Positions 20,596 to 31,589 are shown, counted from the first letter of the stretch. The stretch: 64,000 bases of DNA from Meandrina meandrites (GCA_963693305.1 OY855906.1:23168789-23232788), one strand, 5' to 3'. The notes: generated by a model from the letters alone, not told the origin. Numbers and translations: made by a program.

Positions 20596-22102
20596 CTGTA
20601 GTTTTTGCCGTGAAGAAGTTTCATCAATTTCTTTTTGGACGTCATTTCAAGATCTACACAGATCACAAACCACTTTTGGGGCTGCTTAACCCTGAACGGG
20701 CCACACCTCTAATGGCCTCAAGTAGGATGCAACGATGGGCATTGACTTTGCTTGCATATGAGTGTGAGCTTATTTATCGCCCTGGTGAACAGAATGGAAA
20801 TGCAGACGCCCTCAGTCGTCTACCCCTTCCAGTTGTTCCAGAGACCACGCCCATCCCAGGGGACATTGTTCATCTTCTAGAGACCATCAATACCAGCCCA
20901 GTGGATGCCACTAAAGTGAAGCTGTGGACAAGCCATGATCCAGTACTTTCTCAAGTTCTTCAGTTCGTCCTTCACGGATGGCCCATGGCAGTCGACGAAG
21001 AAGCCCTAAAGCCTTATTTTGCTAGAAGAGAGGAATTGAGTGTACATGCTGGCTGCCTACTTTGGGGATCCCGTGTCGTGATACCCCCACAAGGGAGAGA
21101 GGAAGTGTTGAGCATACTGCATGAGTCCCACCCTGGAATTGTTAGGATGAAAAGCCTAGCTAGGAGCTATGTGTGGTGGCCGAAAATGGATTCACGTTTG
21201 GAAGAAAAGGTGAAAAGCTGTGTTACCTGCCAAAGTCAACAAAAGAAGCCACCCAGTTCGCCATTGCACCCTTGGGAATGGCCAGGCCGCCCTTGGTCTC
21301 GAGTACATGTAGATTATGCCGGTCCTTTTATGGGCAAGATGTTTCTCCTAATTATTGATGCGCATTCTAAATGGCTGGATATCCATTGTGTGAATTCTGC
21401 CACTTCCAGCGCAACCATTGAAAAGCTGAGGACAACCTTTGCTTCACACGGCCTACCAGAGATTGTAGTGTCAGACAATGGGTCCAATTTTGTGAGCAGC
21501 GAGTTCAAGTCATTTCTACAGAAAAATGGCATCAAACACATTACCTCTGCTCCTTATCACCCATCATCAAATGGCCTCGTAGAGCGAGCCGTGCAGACTT
21601 TTAAACAAGGAATGAAGAAGCAAGGTGATGGTACTGTCGAGACCAAGTTAGCTCGATTCCTATTGAGTTATCGCATTACCCCCCAGAGCACCACGGGTGA
21701 GTCTCCTGCTCAGTTACGCTGGGGACGAAGTCTGAGGTCACATCTCGATCTGCTGCGACCAGATGTAGCGGCAAAGGTACATACAGCACAGTCAAGACAG
21801 AAGATGCAGCATGATCAGCATAGCCGAATGCGTCAAGTGGAAGTCGGGAATGTAGTGAATGTTCGAAACTACTCCCGAGGCCCCAAGTGGATTCCAGGGA
21901 CTATCATCCAGGAAACTGGTCCTGTGGCTTCGAAAATCGAGTTGGAAGATGAACTGTGGTTCGAAGACACCACGATCAACTAGTTGCCCGACCCACAGAA
22001 AGTTTCAACCCCGGTGTTACTAGCCCATTGCAGCAGGAAGTTGTGGATCCGGAGATAATCGTGCCTGATGTAAATGACCCCGAAGTTGCCCACGGAGACT
22101 GA
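20596..22102 (+). pseudogene. Gypsy pol, RNase H end and integrase, frameshifted tail
   Basis: The frame resumes after the LINE with AVKKFHQFLFGRHF and TDHKPLLGLL (RNase H). The integrase zinc domain follows (HPGIVRMKSL, CVTCQ). Then the catalytic core: aspartates in HVDYAGPF and VVSDNGSNF and the glutamate in NGLVERAVQ. All D, D and E are present. The frame ends at 21983, but the expected RRHHDQL tail is read in another frame to a TGA at 22100-22102. A small indel near 21955 therefore truncates the C-terminus. Confidence 0.82.
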
Positions 22103-22314
22103 GAGCCACCCAGTACAACAATGGTTCAGGAGTCAGGGCCAACTACCCCTATCAGGCGGTACCCAGCGAGGAATAGAAACCCTCCACAGCGTTTTTACTA
22201 ATGGACTCATTCCCTCCCCGTGAACAGTTTTAAGTTTTAGGGCAGAGATGTTAACTTTTTTTTTTCTCGTTGTCGTTTATTTTCTTGCTTGTTTAAGAAC
22301 TTGGGGGGGAGGAA

Positions 22315-22443
22315 TGTGGAGTCCTGGGACTAGTAGAGTCGTCACGTGACAAGAAGGCCGTCTTGATCGAGTTAGTTGAGTTCTTGCCATGTGTGTGTTG
22401 TAACTCGGAGTTTGCACACTGTTTATGTATTAAATACGCTACA
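22315..22443 (+). repeat. Gypsy 3' LTR (129 bp)
   Basis: It is the partner of 16825-16953, preceded by the polypurine tract and followed by the AAATC target duplication. Confidence 0.88.
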
Positions 22444-22465
22444 AAATCGCAGCGGCAAAAGTTTT

Positions 22466-23602
22466 CTATAAAAGTGTGAGAGTCCCTGGGAAACGAGTCT
22501 CCCCAGACCACTTCCAAGCAGCTCTGCGATTGCTGGCTCCTGATTGAGCAAAAAAAATCCTTTGTATTATTTTACCCAATCAGCGAATAGTAACTTCAGA
22601 GTCACTTTCGTGTGTTCTTACACGGCGGTTATTGTATTGGCCATATTTTATTTTAATTAACATAAGATAGCCGAGAAATGTCGGAAGTCATTTCGGATGT
22701 CAGAAAGAAAAATATATCAACACATCTACCAGCAATTTTAGTTTGGACCGATCAGATGTATTGTAAATATAAATTGTGTCTTGTTTACCTGTGCAGTGCA
22801 TTGAGAGCAGTTCGGCATACTCGTCTGGCCTGCAGCACAGGAATATTCCAGTTGGCTGAAGTATCCGAAAATAGAAAGTATAAAAAATAAATTAAATGAG
22901 TGATTGATGTAAGATTGATGTAAGGTCTCAATTTTCTGAAATTTACTAGTACTGGCTTGTACGTTTGATTTTACATTTTTCTGACTTTATCTCAATATTT
23001 TTTGGCCGACTGCAATTTGTCCGTGCTGCGAACATTGTCGCACGTACCAGACGAGATAAGACGAGCGTGCGGGACGGCCGCCAATGTGTCGCATACAGGT
23101 AAACAAGCCACTATTTCCTCTGATCAGTCGATATGACAATATCCGGGCAGATCTTGAAATATATTTCTTTCTGACATCCGAAATGATTTCCCGACTTTTT
23201 GTGGTTCTCTAATGTAAATTGAAATAGATTGCCGTGTAAGAACATACGAAAGTGACTCTGAAGTACCTGTTCGCCGATTGGGCAAAATAATACAAAGGAT
23301 TTTTTTGCTCAATCAGGAGCCAGCATTCGCAGAGTCGCTTAGAACTTCATAGTAAGTCAACATGGCCGCCAACAATGAAAAACATATAGTCGCCCAACCA
23401 CAAGATGAATGCTAACTGCAAGCAAATTGCAGTAAATAAATGTTAACTGCAAGCAAACTACAGGGTAAAATGCTAACCGCAAGCAAACAGCAGTAAATAA
23501 ATGTTAACTGCAAGCAAAGCTGCAGGGCGACTATATTGTGTCTTAACATGAATTATATACCGTCTGGAGAGACTCGTTTCCCAGGGGCTTATACTTTTAT
23601 AG
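22466..23602. mobile_element. Foldback repeat with diverged arms
   Basis: The left tip CTATAAAAGT with GGGAAACGAGTCTC recurs inverted at the right tip (GAGACTCGTTTCCC, ACTTTTATAG). Inner matches such as AATCCTTTGTATTATTTT and its complement extend the arms to about 250 bp. It contains no gene and no clear target duplication. It predates the Gypsy insertion, which lies 23 bp outside its left tip. Confidence 0.55.
23406..23527. repeat. Small tandem repeat in a foldback arm
   Basis: About three to four imperfect units contain TGCTAACCGCAAGCAAAC or TGTTAACTGCAAGCAAAC with CAGTAAATAAA spacers. Confidence 0.6.
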
Positions 23603-25953
23603 ATTTAGGGTACCCTTTGTTACTCTTCAAAACATGTCGTTCAGTAAATTTGTTGCATTGGCGGTGATACCCAAATCAGTGGAATCAACACGAGATACAT
23701 TCGAGTCACGCTTTGCCTTTTGTTTTTTCTTTGGTGCAAAAAAGAGTGGAATAAAGGTAAAAGGTTGAGGTAATTCTACCATTTTTTGTGTAAAATAAAT
23801 AACGTCAGTACAAATTATTTGCAAGCGGACTATATGCTGCATCATTCCACAGACTGAACCTTTTCAGGCAGTGTTCTGAAATAACAATTTACACACAACT
23901 TACCTGATCTAACTCAGGAATAAAATTGTGTCCAGAGTCCGTGTTCTAAAAGCACCCAATCTAGCCAGCTAAGCATGAGTTCACTTTCTGTGGTTGAATA
24001 TGTCAGGAGAAAATGACCCGCCAAAAGAAGTCATTCGAAATATCCTTTGCCAGTTGCGCAAAGTAATTTAAGACTCTAGCTTTTATCTCACCTATTACAG
24101 GAGCAGTCTGTTTTCATTATACTCTGAAAAGAGCACAATAACAACATTGCAGCCATTACACAGTGCGTGAGATATGCGGCAAGGCCATGGGAAAATCCAA
24201 AAATCAGGAGGAAAACTTGTTTAGAATTAGCAACCATAACAACGATGACAAGTTGTTCAGTTTTAGTAATAAATATATATTAAGAACTAGGAACTAGAAT
24301 TAGCATTAACAATTTACTTATTAGCTCACAAAGGTATCCACATAACACAACATCCAAGTGAAAGAAATGATATAAACTGGGTACACTTTGCACGCAAAAC
24401 GGAGGGAAAGCTTAAATAGAAATCAAACGCTGTTTTTTTTTTTCACAAAAAGTTAATGAATGGCAAATTCATGCGTAGCAATAAGATCTTTTTATCTTTG
24501 TGGAGTTTATAGGGCCAAAATATTTGAAAATCGCAATTTCCACCTTTGTCACGTCTGTCACGCAATCTCTTATTTGCTTGATTTCGAGATTTTTAGCGCT
24601 TTCTCAGAGAGAACGATTTAATTTCCCCAAACAAAAAGTGACATCAATTGAAAGGCCATTTCTAGCTGACTTTATTTCCAAAACATCAGTTTATTTGAGA
24701 TAAAGGTAGTATGGTAAATAATCTCTTAAATTTACCTTGTCATTTCCATAGAGAAAGAGTGGGATTTCTTTCAGATCTCTCTTAGTGTCATGAATTTATT
24801 TAAACTTCATAGAAATTATAGAATAAAATCTGGAAAAGATGTAGAATAAGCTGATAACAAGTGGATGTCTTCAGGTTTTATAGTAAAGGTAAGTGGTTTG
24901 CTTTAAAACCGCTTATTTTCATGTCGAATTTTCCCGCGTCTGGCCGTGAAATTTATGATCGTCATTTCCTGCTGAAAGAAAAAGTTATTTGAGATATGAA
25001 TTGCATGGCGATGAATAACTCATTATGGATTACTGACAGCCAAAGTTTGAGCGATTTTGAAATTTTGAAGTTTGCCACTCAATGTTTGATTTTTGTGGAC
25101 ACCTGCTCTTAAGAAATTTACCCCTGCCTGAATCTGCATTTACAATTGTTATGTCAAATATATATAGGAAACCGTAATTTCCACTTTATAGTGGAAGTCA
25201 TGTCATGATAATAGTACATGGGTACCCAACGACAATCGTTTGAGAATTGAACTGTTTCTCGTATTTTCTGATCAAGTGCGTCTCGGGCTCGGATTTTTGT
25301 AGCGCTAAGTCTTGGGCTCGGATTTTACAAACAAATTCAAGTCTTGGGCTCGGATTTTCAAACTAGGGTCTCGGCGTCTCGGCAAGGCTCGGATTTTACC
25401 ATTCGCCACCCCTAATAAACCCCTTGAGGGATTGAAAGTCTTGCTCTATCATTTATTTACACATGATGAAGTAAGACTCTCATCCCTCAAGGGCTGTACT
25501 ACACGAAAAGTGCCTGGGGGAAAGAGTTGTGGTCAAGGGCTTCAAAGGCAGAAGCTTGACCTTATTTACTGTAAGTGGTTATACTTTTTCATAACATTTA
25601 TATCATGAATGAGAAGTGTCAATTATTATGCAAACTATTCCATAGCTCAGCTGACTCTTAGTAAGCTGGATTTGTTTTTTATTTGTTTTCAGGTGTTATG
25701 GAAAAGAAATATCAAAGTAAGAACAGCAAGGTGGATGATTTCATCCATGGACAGCAAAGGAAACTGCGAGAGCAAGCAAAAATGCAGAACAGCAGCTAAG
25801 TCTGCTTTGTTACAGAACAGTCTTGACTTGTGACTTTCCTTTCTTTTCACACCAGACCAATTTTGTTCTTACATAATTTCTATGTTACTTTAAGCAAAGA
25901 AAGTTTTCAGTTACAAGTTGTCTTTCAAGAATTCGTGAAGTTCTGGTTGAAAA

Positions 25954-25959
25954 AATAAA
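25954..25959 (+). terminator. Polyadenylation signal AATAAA
   Basis: It lies about 155 bases past the stop codon of the BEN-like gene, a normal distance for its cleavage signal. Confidence 0.5.
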
Positions 25960-26429
25960 GCAACAATGAGTATAAATCCACAAAAACCTAGTTGAAACAA
26001 TTTCCTATTATCTTTTTTTTTTTCATTATTGTATGAACATGCAGTTTCAAGACCTTTTTTTCTCAGATTTAAAAATTTATACAAATATTTTTCTATTTTG
26101 TGAATATTTCAATACACAAGACAAGCTTAAGGTATGTGTATTCATAAAAATTCATTTCCTCCTGTTTGGCAGGATGAATAACTTTTGATACATTGATTTA
26201 AAAATGTATTTTTCATTATTTTACCAAATCCAAGAAGAATATTGTTCTTGGCTTTTTAGAAAAATGGATTCTTAGGAATTTGATTGGTATTTCTCAATTA
26301 AAAAAAGTGTTGATTAAATTTGTAAATGTACATAATCAGCATTCTGATGTTCAAAATATCGATAACTGAATAAAGTGATTTTACCCTAAGTTGTCTTCTG
26401 ATCCAGTTGCAGTGTTTAGTGAGTTGAAA
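25960..26429. other. Non-coding, nothing recognised
   Basis: Very AT-rich sequence downstream of the BEN-like gene, with no supported exon. Confidence 0.35.
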
Positions 26430-26583
26430 AGCCCAATTTCGATATATTAAAATTCAGCCAAAAACAATAGACCTCACTACGAGGCTCTGGGGAATAACTA
26501 GAGTTTGTGGAATTTATAATTCCCCCTACCCAAAAAATTGGCTATTGTTTTAGGCTGAATATTAAAATATCGAAATTAGGCTA
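26430..26583. mobile_element. Short MITE with ~30 bp inverted ends
   Basis: AGCCCAATTTCGATATAT at the left pairs with the inverted ATATCGAAATTAGGCT at the right, extending into ATTCAGCC and GGCTGAAT. There is no coding capacity. The target duplication is uncertain. Confidence 0.6.
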
Positions 26584-26619
26584 TTGACCTTTTTTGGGTC
26601 ATAATAAATAGGGTCTTTT

Positions 26620-26975
26620 TATTTTCCTCAGTTATCCTAGAAATTCCTAATTAGTCTTAAAAATTCCTAATTATTCTTAAAAAAATCTTAGTTATTCTTA
26701 GGAATTCCTTGGAATTGTTGAGATTTCACTGGCCATCTTCATCGTCAGATTTTAAGAATTCCTAGGAAATCCTTGGAATTCCAAGCCTGGTTTCATTGCA
26801 AAAATCTAAGCTTGGAAATCCCAAGAATTCTTAGGAATTCCAAGTCCGAATTACCACCAAATGTCCCACCTTCTATTCTTAGGAATTCTTAAGAATTCTT
26901 AAGAGATCCTAAGAACAGAATCCCAGGATATCCTAGGATAGTACTAGGAATTCCTAGGAATTCTTAAGTGTATTT
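26620..26975. repeat. Field of overlapping AATTCCTAGGAATT-like palindromes
   Basis: More than twenty short, self-complementary words such as GGAATTCC, CCTAGGAATTCTTAAG and TTAAGAATTCTTAAG are packed into about 350 bp. It is not a simple tandem array, because units vary in length and order. The function is unknown. Confidence 0.6.
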
Positions 26976-27674
26976 CGCAAGGGTAGTGACCACTCAAACG
27001 CAAAAAGGCGTGAAATCACACTTTCTTTGTTCCTGAGGCTTAACAACAACAGCGTTGTTTCTTTTACATCCTTTGTGTCAGTCGTTGAATAAAGACAAAG
27101 TCTTTTTTCATTAAATAATTTCTAGGATCATTTTTGTTGCCCGCCCTCTGTTTATTTTAAAACGGCGTCGCATGGGCGGCAAATAAAACAAATGTAACCC
27201 TAATGAAAAAGTGATCGCTCCCAGCATTTCAAAAAGGCATCCTTGTAATATTAACATGACTGAATTAAATTACTTTTACTGATAGAATACGTATCAGGCT
27301 TTAAATTTCATGCATATTTTATCAAAAAAAGTTACGGGAGCAGTTTTCTAACTGTGCACTGAAGTGGAGCACTAAATGAGAGTGAGTAAGAGATGGGGAT
27401 TCGTTCAGTTTCCTTAGCCTTCCTTCGCTTTGTGCAATAATTTTTTTCCAATTTTCAACTCAGTAGGATTAGATTTCTAATTGAATTGGAAAATCAGAGA
27501 ACAAAGCACAACGCACCTTTCTTTGCAATGAATAGCTTTCTTATCGCTGCGTTTCTCTGCTGGAGCTCTCAGATTTTTACTGGCTAATAAAGGTGCTATA
27601 CAGAAATGACTTGTTTTTAGTTGAAATTTGTGGCATTAAAGCCTCAGCCACATCTGATCAGTGAGACTAACAAG
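26976..27674. other. Non-coding upstream region
   Basis: No supported exon or repeat. It may include the promoter of the Frizzled-CRD relic at 27675, but no TATA element was identified. Confidence 0.3.
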
Positions 27675-28443
27675 ATGTTCTCCATTGTTACGATTTTTTA
27701 CTGTGTTTTGGCGTTGTTCGTGGAGCCGGCGATCCTGACCATGCAAGATCTGACGTGCAGCAATGTGGAAATTTCATTCTGCAAAAATGTGCTACCATTG
27801 AACAAAACTTACAAGACGCCCCTATCCAAAGCACACTAAGAAGAGATGTATCTGCAATACTACAACCCTCTTGTAAATGTTAACTGTTCTTCATTCAGCC
27901 TTCTTTTCATTTGTGCTGCACATTTTCCGCTCTGCTCAAGCCATCGCGAACTACAACCACCTTTGCCTTGCCGCCCTGTTTGCTTAGACGTATATTCACG
28001 CTGCTTTAAACACTTCAATCGTTATCAACTGGCCTGGCCAAAGCATTTAAACTGTTCCTTTTTTCCGCAACAACCCGCTATTTGTATGAAACCGTCCACC
28101 ATATCATCATTCACCACATCACCACCTGCCACGTCTCCATCCAGTACCACATTGCCATCCGCCAAGTCTCCATCAGCCACTACTCTGCCACTTTCATCAA
28201 GATTGTTTCGAACCACACAGACCATGCCACAAGCCTCTACTTTTTATTTTACCACAACTCAAGCTACAGACACTGACTTTTCAAGTTTTATTTAGTTTAT
28301 TGGCGACTTTGTACCAAGACATTTATTATTTGACATTTGCGTTCGCTTTGATTAGTTTTGCTGTTTTATTGCCTTTTTTTCTGTTCATATTTTACTTTTG
28401 CTGGCTCAGGATCAGGGGTCAGCCTAACCAAGAGGAACGATGA
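27675..28443 (+). pseudogene. Frizzled-CRD single-pass membrane protein, decayed, intronless
   Basis: Starting at ATG 27675 there is a hydrophobic signal peptide (MFSIVTIFYCVLALFVEP). The cysteine-rich Frizzled domain follows: C..VEISFCKNVLPLNKTYK, then after the break YNPLVNVNCSS, LFICAAHFPLC, PCRPVCLDVYSRC and WPKHLNCSFFP. The cysteine spacing fits the Wnt-binding CRD. A Ser/Thr/Pro-rich stalk comes next. In another frame a strongly hydrophobic segment (FAFALISFAVLLPFFLFIF) and a short basic tail end at TGA 28441-28443. An in-frame TAA at 27837-27839 cuts the CRD, and a frame change occurs before the membrane segment. The whole gene is in one exon, so a processed or naturally intronless gene is possible. 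AATAAA is at 28688-28693. Confidence 0.7.
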
Positions 28444-29021
28444 CAAGAAATACCACTGCAGGAAAGACGTGGAACATTAGCCCCTGTTCCTGAGCCTTGA
28501 AGGACATTTCTCCATTTTTTTCTGTATTTTCATATTTTCATGTTCATATCATATTTTGCTGTAAATTAAGCTATTTCGTTGTTACTGTTGCTAAGATCGT
28601 CTTTTGCTGTTAATTTTTTCTGCTTTAAATATTGCTATTTGTTGAACTGCTTTTCTCTTCGCCGTATTTAATATATGTTTTTAATGTAATAAATGTTAAG
28701 CTAGCCACACTTGCAGGCTATTATGTTTGTTCTTGAGTGAAGTGCTTACGCAAGTGCATGTGAGATAAGGATTCTCTGCAAATTTTGCCGGTTTGCACAA
28801 GAAATTCATGCCGGAACGCTGCCTCCCCACACTCTGACCCGCTTCCCGCATTCGGAGGGGAGAGATGTCTGTGATTTACAAGCACAAATTCCATACTGAT
28901 GATGTAAATCTGTCCGGAATCTGGTCATGAGCGCTGATTGGTCCGCTATGGCATTTCACATAATTAAAAGTATAATTATTCATACGGTGAAAATTCTCAC
29001 CAAAATCAATATGCCGGCCTC
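28444..29021. other. 3' flank of the Frizzled-CRD relic
   Basis: AT-rich 3' untranslated-like sequence with AATAAA at 28688-28693, then non-coding DNA to the helicase relic. Confidence 0.35.
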
Positions 29022-29555
29022 TTGCGATGGGTTTCCTCTCAACCTTCTATGGAAGTTTTTCGACAGAGTGTTCAGTCTATTTGCCCTATGTTTCTTGTGC
29101 CATCATTGCATGAAAGCAAACTCCAGGCCCTGTACAGATTTATTTGCGGAGAAGACGTGTTTGTCAACTTACCAACAAGTTATGACAAATCGCTAATCTT
29201 TCAAATGGTGCCTCTTGTTCATGCGTGGATGCATGAAAATTTATCGACTTGCTGGAAGAAAGATCCCATAATCGTCATCAAAAGTCCGTTATTAACGTTG
29301 ATGCAAGACCAGGTCAAAAAATTGACTTCTCTCAACTTAAGAGCAGCCTTTGTGGGTGCAGAACAAGAACCAGCAGTTCTTCAAGGCATCAAAGATGAGG
29401 TACACTGTGTAACAGAATGGGGCACGTCATCACATCATCGGTCTGCTGTTATTACTCTTGAAGTAATCAATGAAATGTTTGGAGATATTCACATTCCTGA
29501 TGAACTTTATGCGCTTGTTTCTCAGAAGGAATATTTACACTTAGTAAGTAGATGA
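29022..29555 (+). pseudogene. RecQ-like DEAD-box helicase fragment
   Basis: It matches the N-terminal ATPase lobe of RecQ-like helicases often duplicated in cnidarians. Segments in order are SKLQALYRFICGEDVFVNLP, the Walker A region, MVPLVHAWMH, IIVIKSPLLTLMQDQVKKL and NLRAAFVGAEQEP. Walker A reads PTSYDKS where GxGKS is needed, so ATP binding is lost. The text then jumps from GIKDE straight to VHCVTEWGTSS: the part with the strand before motif II and most of the DEAH box is deleted. The second lobe is absent. The fragment ends at a stop at 29553-29555. Confidence 0.65.
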
Positions 29556-30009
29556 ACTGCTTCTCTGCCTACTGGCATGCCCATTTATGACAGCTGTGAA
29601 GATTTGGGAATGGATGATTTATGGCAAGACGATGCACAGTTGCAGTGGTGTATAATTATATCTAAAATCCTGGTGGCGTTATTTTTACCTTTTCATTGAC
29701 TTGTTACTGTTCAACTGACAAACAGGTAGTCCTTACACTCTATGTATTTTGTGTTTCATTTCAAGGTGGCTGAACTCAGTTCTCAAGCCCTCTTGAATAA
29801 AATATAATCCAGATTTATGGATCCCTCCTAGAGACAAAATTTTGCTTACAAGTGTACTGGAGTGGAATCTCTTGTGTGAGAGACACAATTTAGGTTACAA
29901 TGTATACAATATTACAAAGTTTATGTTGGTGCTGAAAAAAAAATGGCGAACTTCCTGTATTTTCGCTGTTGTTTGTCAAACTGTATTAAACTTGTCTGCA
30001 ATTTTGTAG
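29556..30009. other. Non-coding; intron-like upstream of 30010
   Basis: No supported exon; it ends in a pyrimidine-poor acceptor-like TTTTGTAG just before the ATG at 30010. Confidence 0.3.
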
Positions 30010-30895
30010 ATGAATCAGAGAACACAACACACCAGATTTGTATTTTCACAAAATGTAAATCTGATGATTAACAATCCATCAACTACACCTGCACTTCCTC
30101 TGACAACCACCGCCACTTTTACAAACACCACAGCCACTACACACACAGACCTGTCAACAAACACTACAAACATGACAACAACCAACTCCACAGCTGGCAT
30201 AGGTCCCATCACTAATGATGATGATGGTAAGTTATCATAGTAAATTACATTGACTGGTGTATATGTGAGTGTGTCCTTTCTCATTTAATAAGTCAGTATA
30301 AAAGAATAGACAATGAAGCTATTATGAAACATGGACTGCAGACAAAGGTCTATGTCAGCTCAACTAGTATAGAAATTGTAAGAGTTATTACTTTTTTCTT
30401 ATACCTGTTTTTCTTATTTATCTTAACAGTTACAAGGTTGCTAGATGTCATTGCCTTTGTCAGGCAGACAATAAACACACAAGAAAGGGAGGCAAACACA
30501 AGGTACTTGGAACCCAGAAATCGTACAAATGATATAATTTTTAAATTCCTAAGAAAGCCCATTGAAATTAAATAAAATTAAAAGAAAAAAAATCTGATCA
30601 AAGCTTGCTTTTTTCATTTACTATCCGGAGAGTAAAGCAACAGCAAAACAGGGACAATGAAGCTGATATGCTCCAACAACAAATGGACAGGGGAGAGGTA
30701 ACATTCTAGATTTATAATTAATAATAGGAAACATTTGAAATACACAGGAGCATATATTTTGCAATGTACTGCTGAAAACATGAAATTATAGAGCAAGTTT
30801 TGTATACACAAATCCAAAACTCTGCATTTTATTAATTTCAGTCTAACAAGCACGTGGTAGAGCTGCTGCAGAGGGATGAAACTGACAATGTGAGG
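30010..30895 (+). CDS. Four phased exons of an unrecognised gene (partial)
   Basis: The exons are 30010-30226, 30430-30502, 30631-30697 and 30842-30895. Every one is bounded by AG and GT, and the phases agree (1, then 2, then 0, then 0). The joined reading frame has no stop. The first exon is Thr-rich (TTTATFTNTTATTHTD and similar). The others are polar and helix-prone with heptad-like leucines and glutamines (LLDVIAFVRQTINTQERE, VKQQQNRDNEADMLQQQMD, HVVELLQRDETDNVR), suggesting a coiled coil. No 3' end was found; the next exon may lie beyond or have been lost to the 6 kb insertion at 31522. I do not recognise the family. It could belong with the helicase relic upstream. Confidence 0.45.
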
Positions 30896-31521
30896 GTATG
30901 TCACATTGCGTCTCATATCTACACAAATGTGTACAACATTACGCTAAAACCAGTGAAAAGCCAACATGAAAGACTCTGCCAAAGCGCATGTGCTTTGAAA
31001 CAGAGAAAAGAATAAATAAAACCACAGTCTTTCCTTTATTTACAGAATGAATACTTGAAGTAAATGAATACTTCAAGTAAACGTGCATGCTTCAATTAGC
31101 ACTGAAGCAACGCTGAAACAGAGAAAACAATAGAAACCTTGTAAAAATGCTTAAAACGCATGTTAATATATTACTTCTTACAGTGTAAAGGCACGAGTCA
31201 ATAGATGAAAATGATTCAATCTCACAATTGAGCATAACTTGCATGTTGATCTACAACTTGTAGAATGAACAGTTCACAAATGAATGCTTCCGAAGACGGG
31301 AATGAGTTCAATGAAGGCAACCGAAAAAGAAAATGACGTTGTCAAAAACTTAAAACAGTTTCTGATGAAAGTTTGCAAAAAATATTTACCAAAATCTACT
31401 CAGAGACCAGTCACATTAAGTATACTATTTGAACCATCTCACTGTAATTCATTTCTATAAGCGACCCTGCAGTTAAATTCAAAAGCATTCTCGAGAAAGT
31501 TAGGTGAAACCTTCTAAAAAT
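30896..31521. repeat. Intron-like DNA with a ~130 bp block repeated at 37702
   Basis: 31144-31275 is about 85-90 percent identical by eye to 37702-37835 in direct orientation (for example CTCACAATTGAGCATAACTTGCATGTT). The BEN transposon inserted into the second copy of this block, so the first copy shows the empty-site sequence. Confidence 0.6.
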
Positions 31522-31589
31522 GTGACCTCTCACGCGAAAACATACACTAACGGCTTTCCGTTTTTGAACGGAATTCCGTTCACAAGCCG

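Larger units (their letters stand above)
16825..22443 (+). mobile_element. Gypsy LTR retrotransposon, inactive
   Basis: Two nearly identical 129 bp LTRs (16825-16953 and 22315-22443) start TGTGGAG and end CTACA. The 5 bp AAATC is duplicated at 16820-16824 and 22444-22448. A purine-rich tract (GGGGGGGAGGAA) sits just before the 3' LTR. Between them lies one gag-pol frame, split by a LINE at 19359-20588. The few LTR differences suggest a fairly recent insertion, but the pol gene is damaged. The element lies inside the 10.6 kb hAT-like element. Confidence 0.88.
14818..25413. mobile_element. 10.6 kb hAT-like element with long inverted ends
   Basis: The termini AGGGGTGGCGAATGG and CCATTCGCCACCCCT are perfect inverted repeats, flanked by AATAA at 14813-14817 and 25414-25418. 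The inverted similarity extends to about 15612 on the left and 24507 on the right (roughly 800-900 bp arms, diverged). Both tips carry many TCTCGG and CTCGGATTTT motifs, likely subterminal binding sites. No transposase of its own was found. The interior holds a Gypsy with a nested LINE and a foldback repeat. 15613-16640 and 23603-24506 show nothing recognisable. It disrupts an exon of the BEN-like gene. Confidence 0.75.
6030..25799 (+). pseudogene. BEN-like domain gene interrupted by a transposon
   Basis: Exon pieces are at about 6030-6185 (coiled-coil-like, ending NLRSEVKNLKRNVRDFK), 6652-6714, 14783-14817 continuing at 25419-25570, and 25693-25799. All joins are in phase: 0 after 6185, 0 after 6714, 1 after 25570. 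The third exon is cut by a 10.6 kb element flanked by the 5 bp duplication AATAA. Reading across the element restores a continuous frame. The C-terminal ~95 residues contain LLYHLFTHDEVRLSSLKG, LQRQKLDLIYCVMEKKY and a basic end RKLREQAK. This is the layout of a BEN domain, a chromatin and DNA-binding fold. The BEN call is by eye and moderate. The start is not resolved: no in-frame ATG lies between 6030 and 6185, and a TAA is at 6027. A polyadenylation signal AATAAA is at 25954-25959. This allele should be non-functional unless the whole insertion is spliced out. Confidence 0.6.

Noticed and set aside
20004..20689. Forward-strand frames within the LINE
   Set aside because: They are antisense to the RT. 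Part of one simply runs into the resumed Gypsy frame.
28025..28225. Reverse frame rich in Asp, Gly and Val opposite the Frizzled stalk
   Set aside because: It is antisense of the Ser/Thr/Pro-rich region and of low complexity.
30015..30284. Reverse frame of 89 aa with many valines
   Set aside because: It is antisense to the Thr-rich exon; hydrophobicity is a by-product of ACA/ACC codons read backwards.
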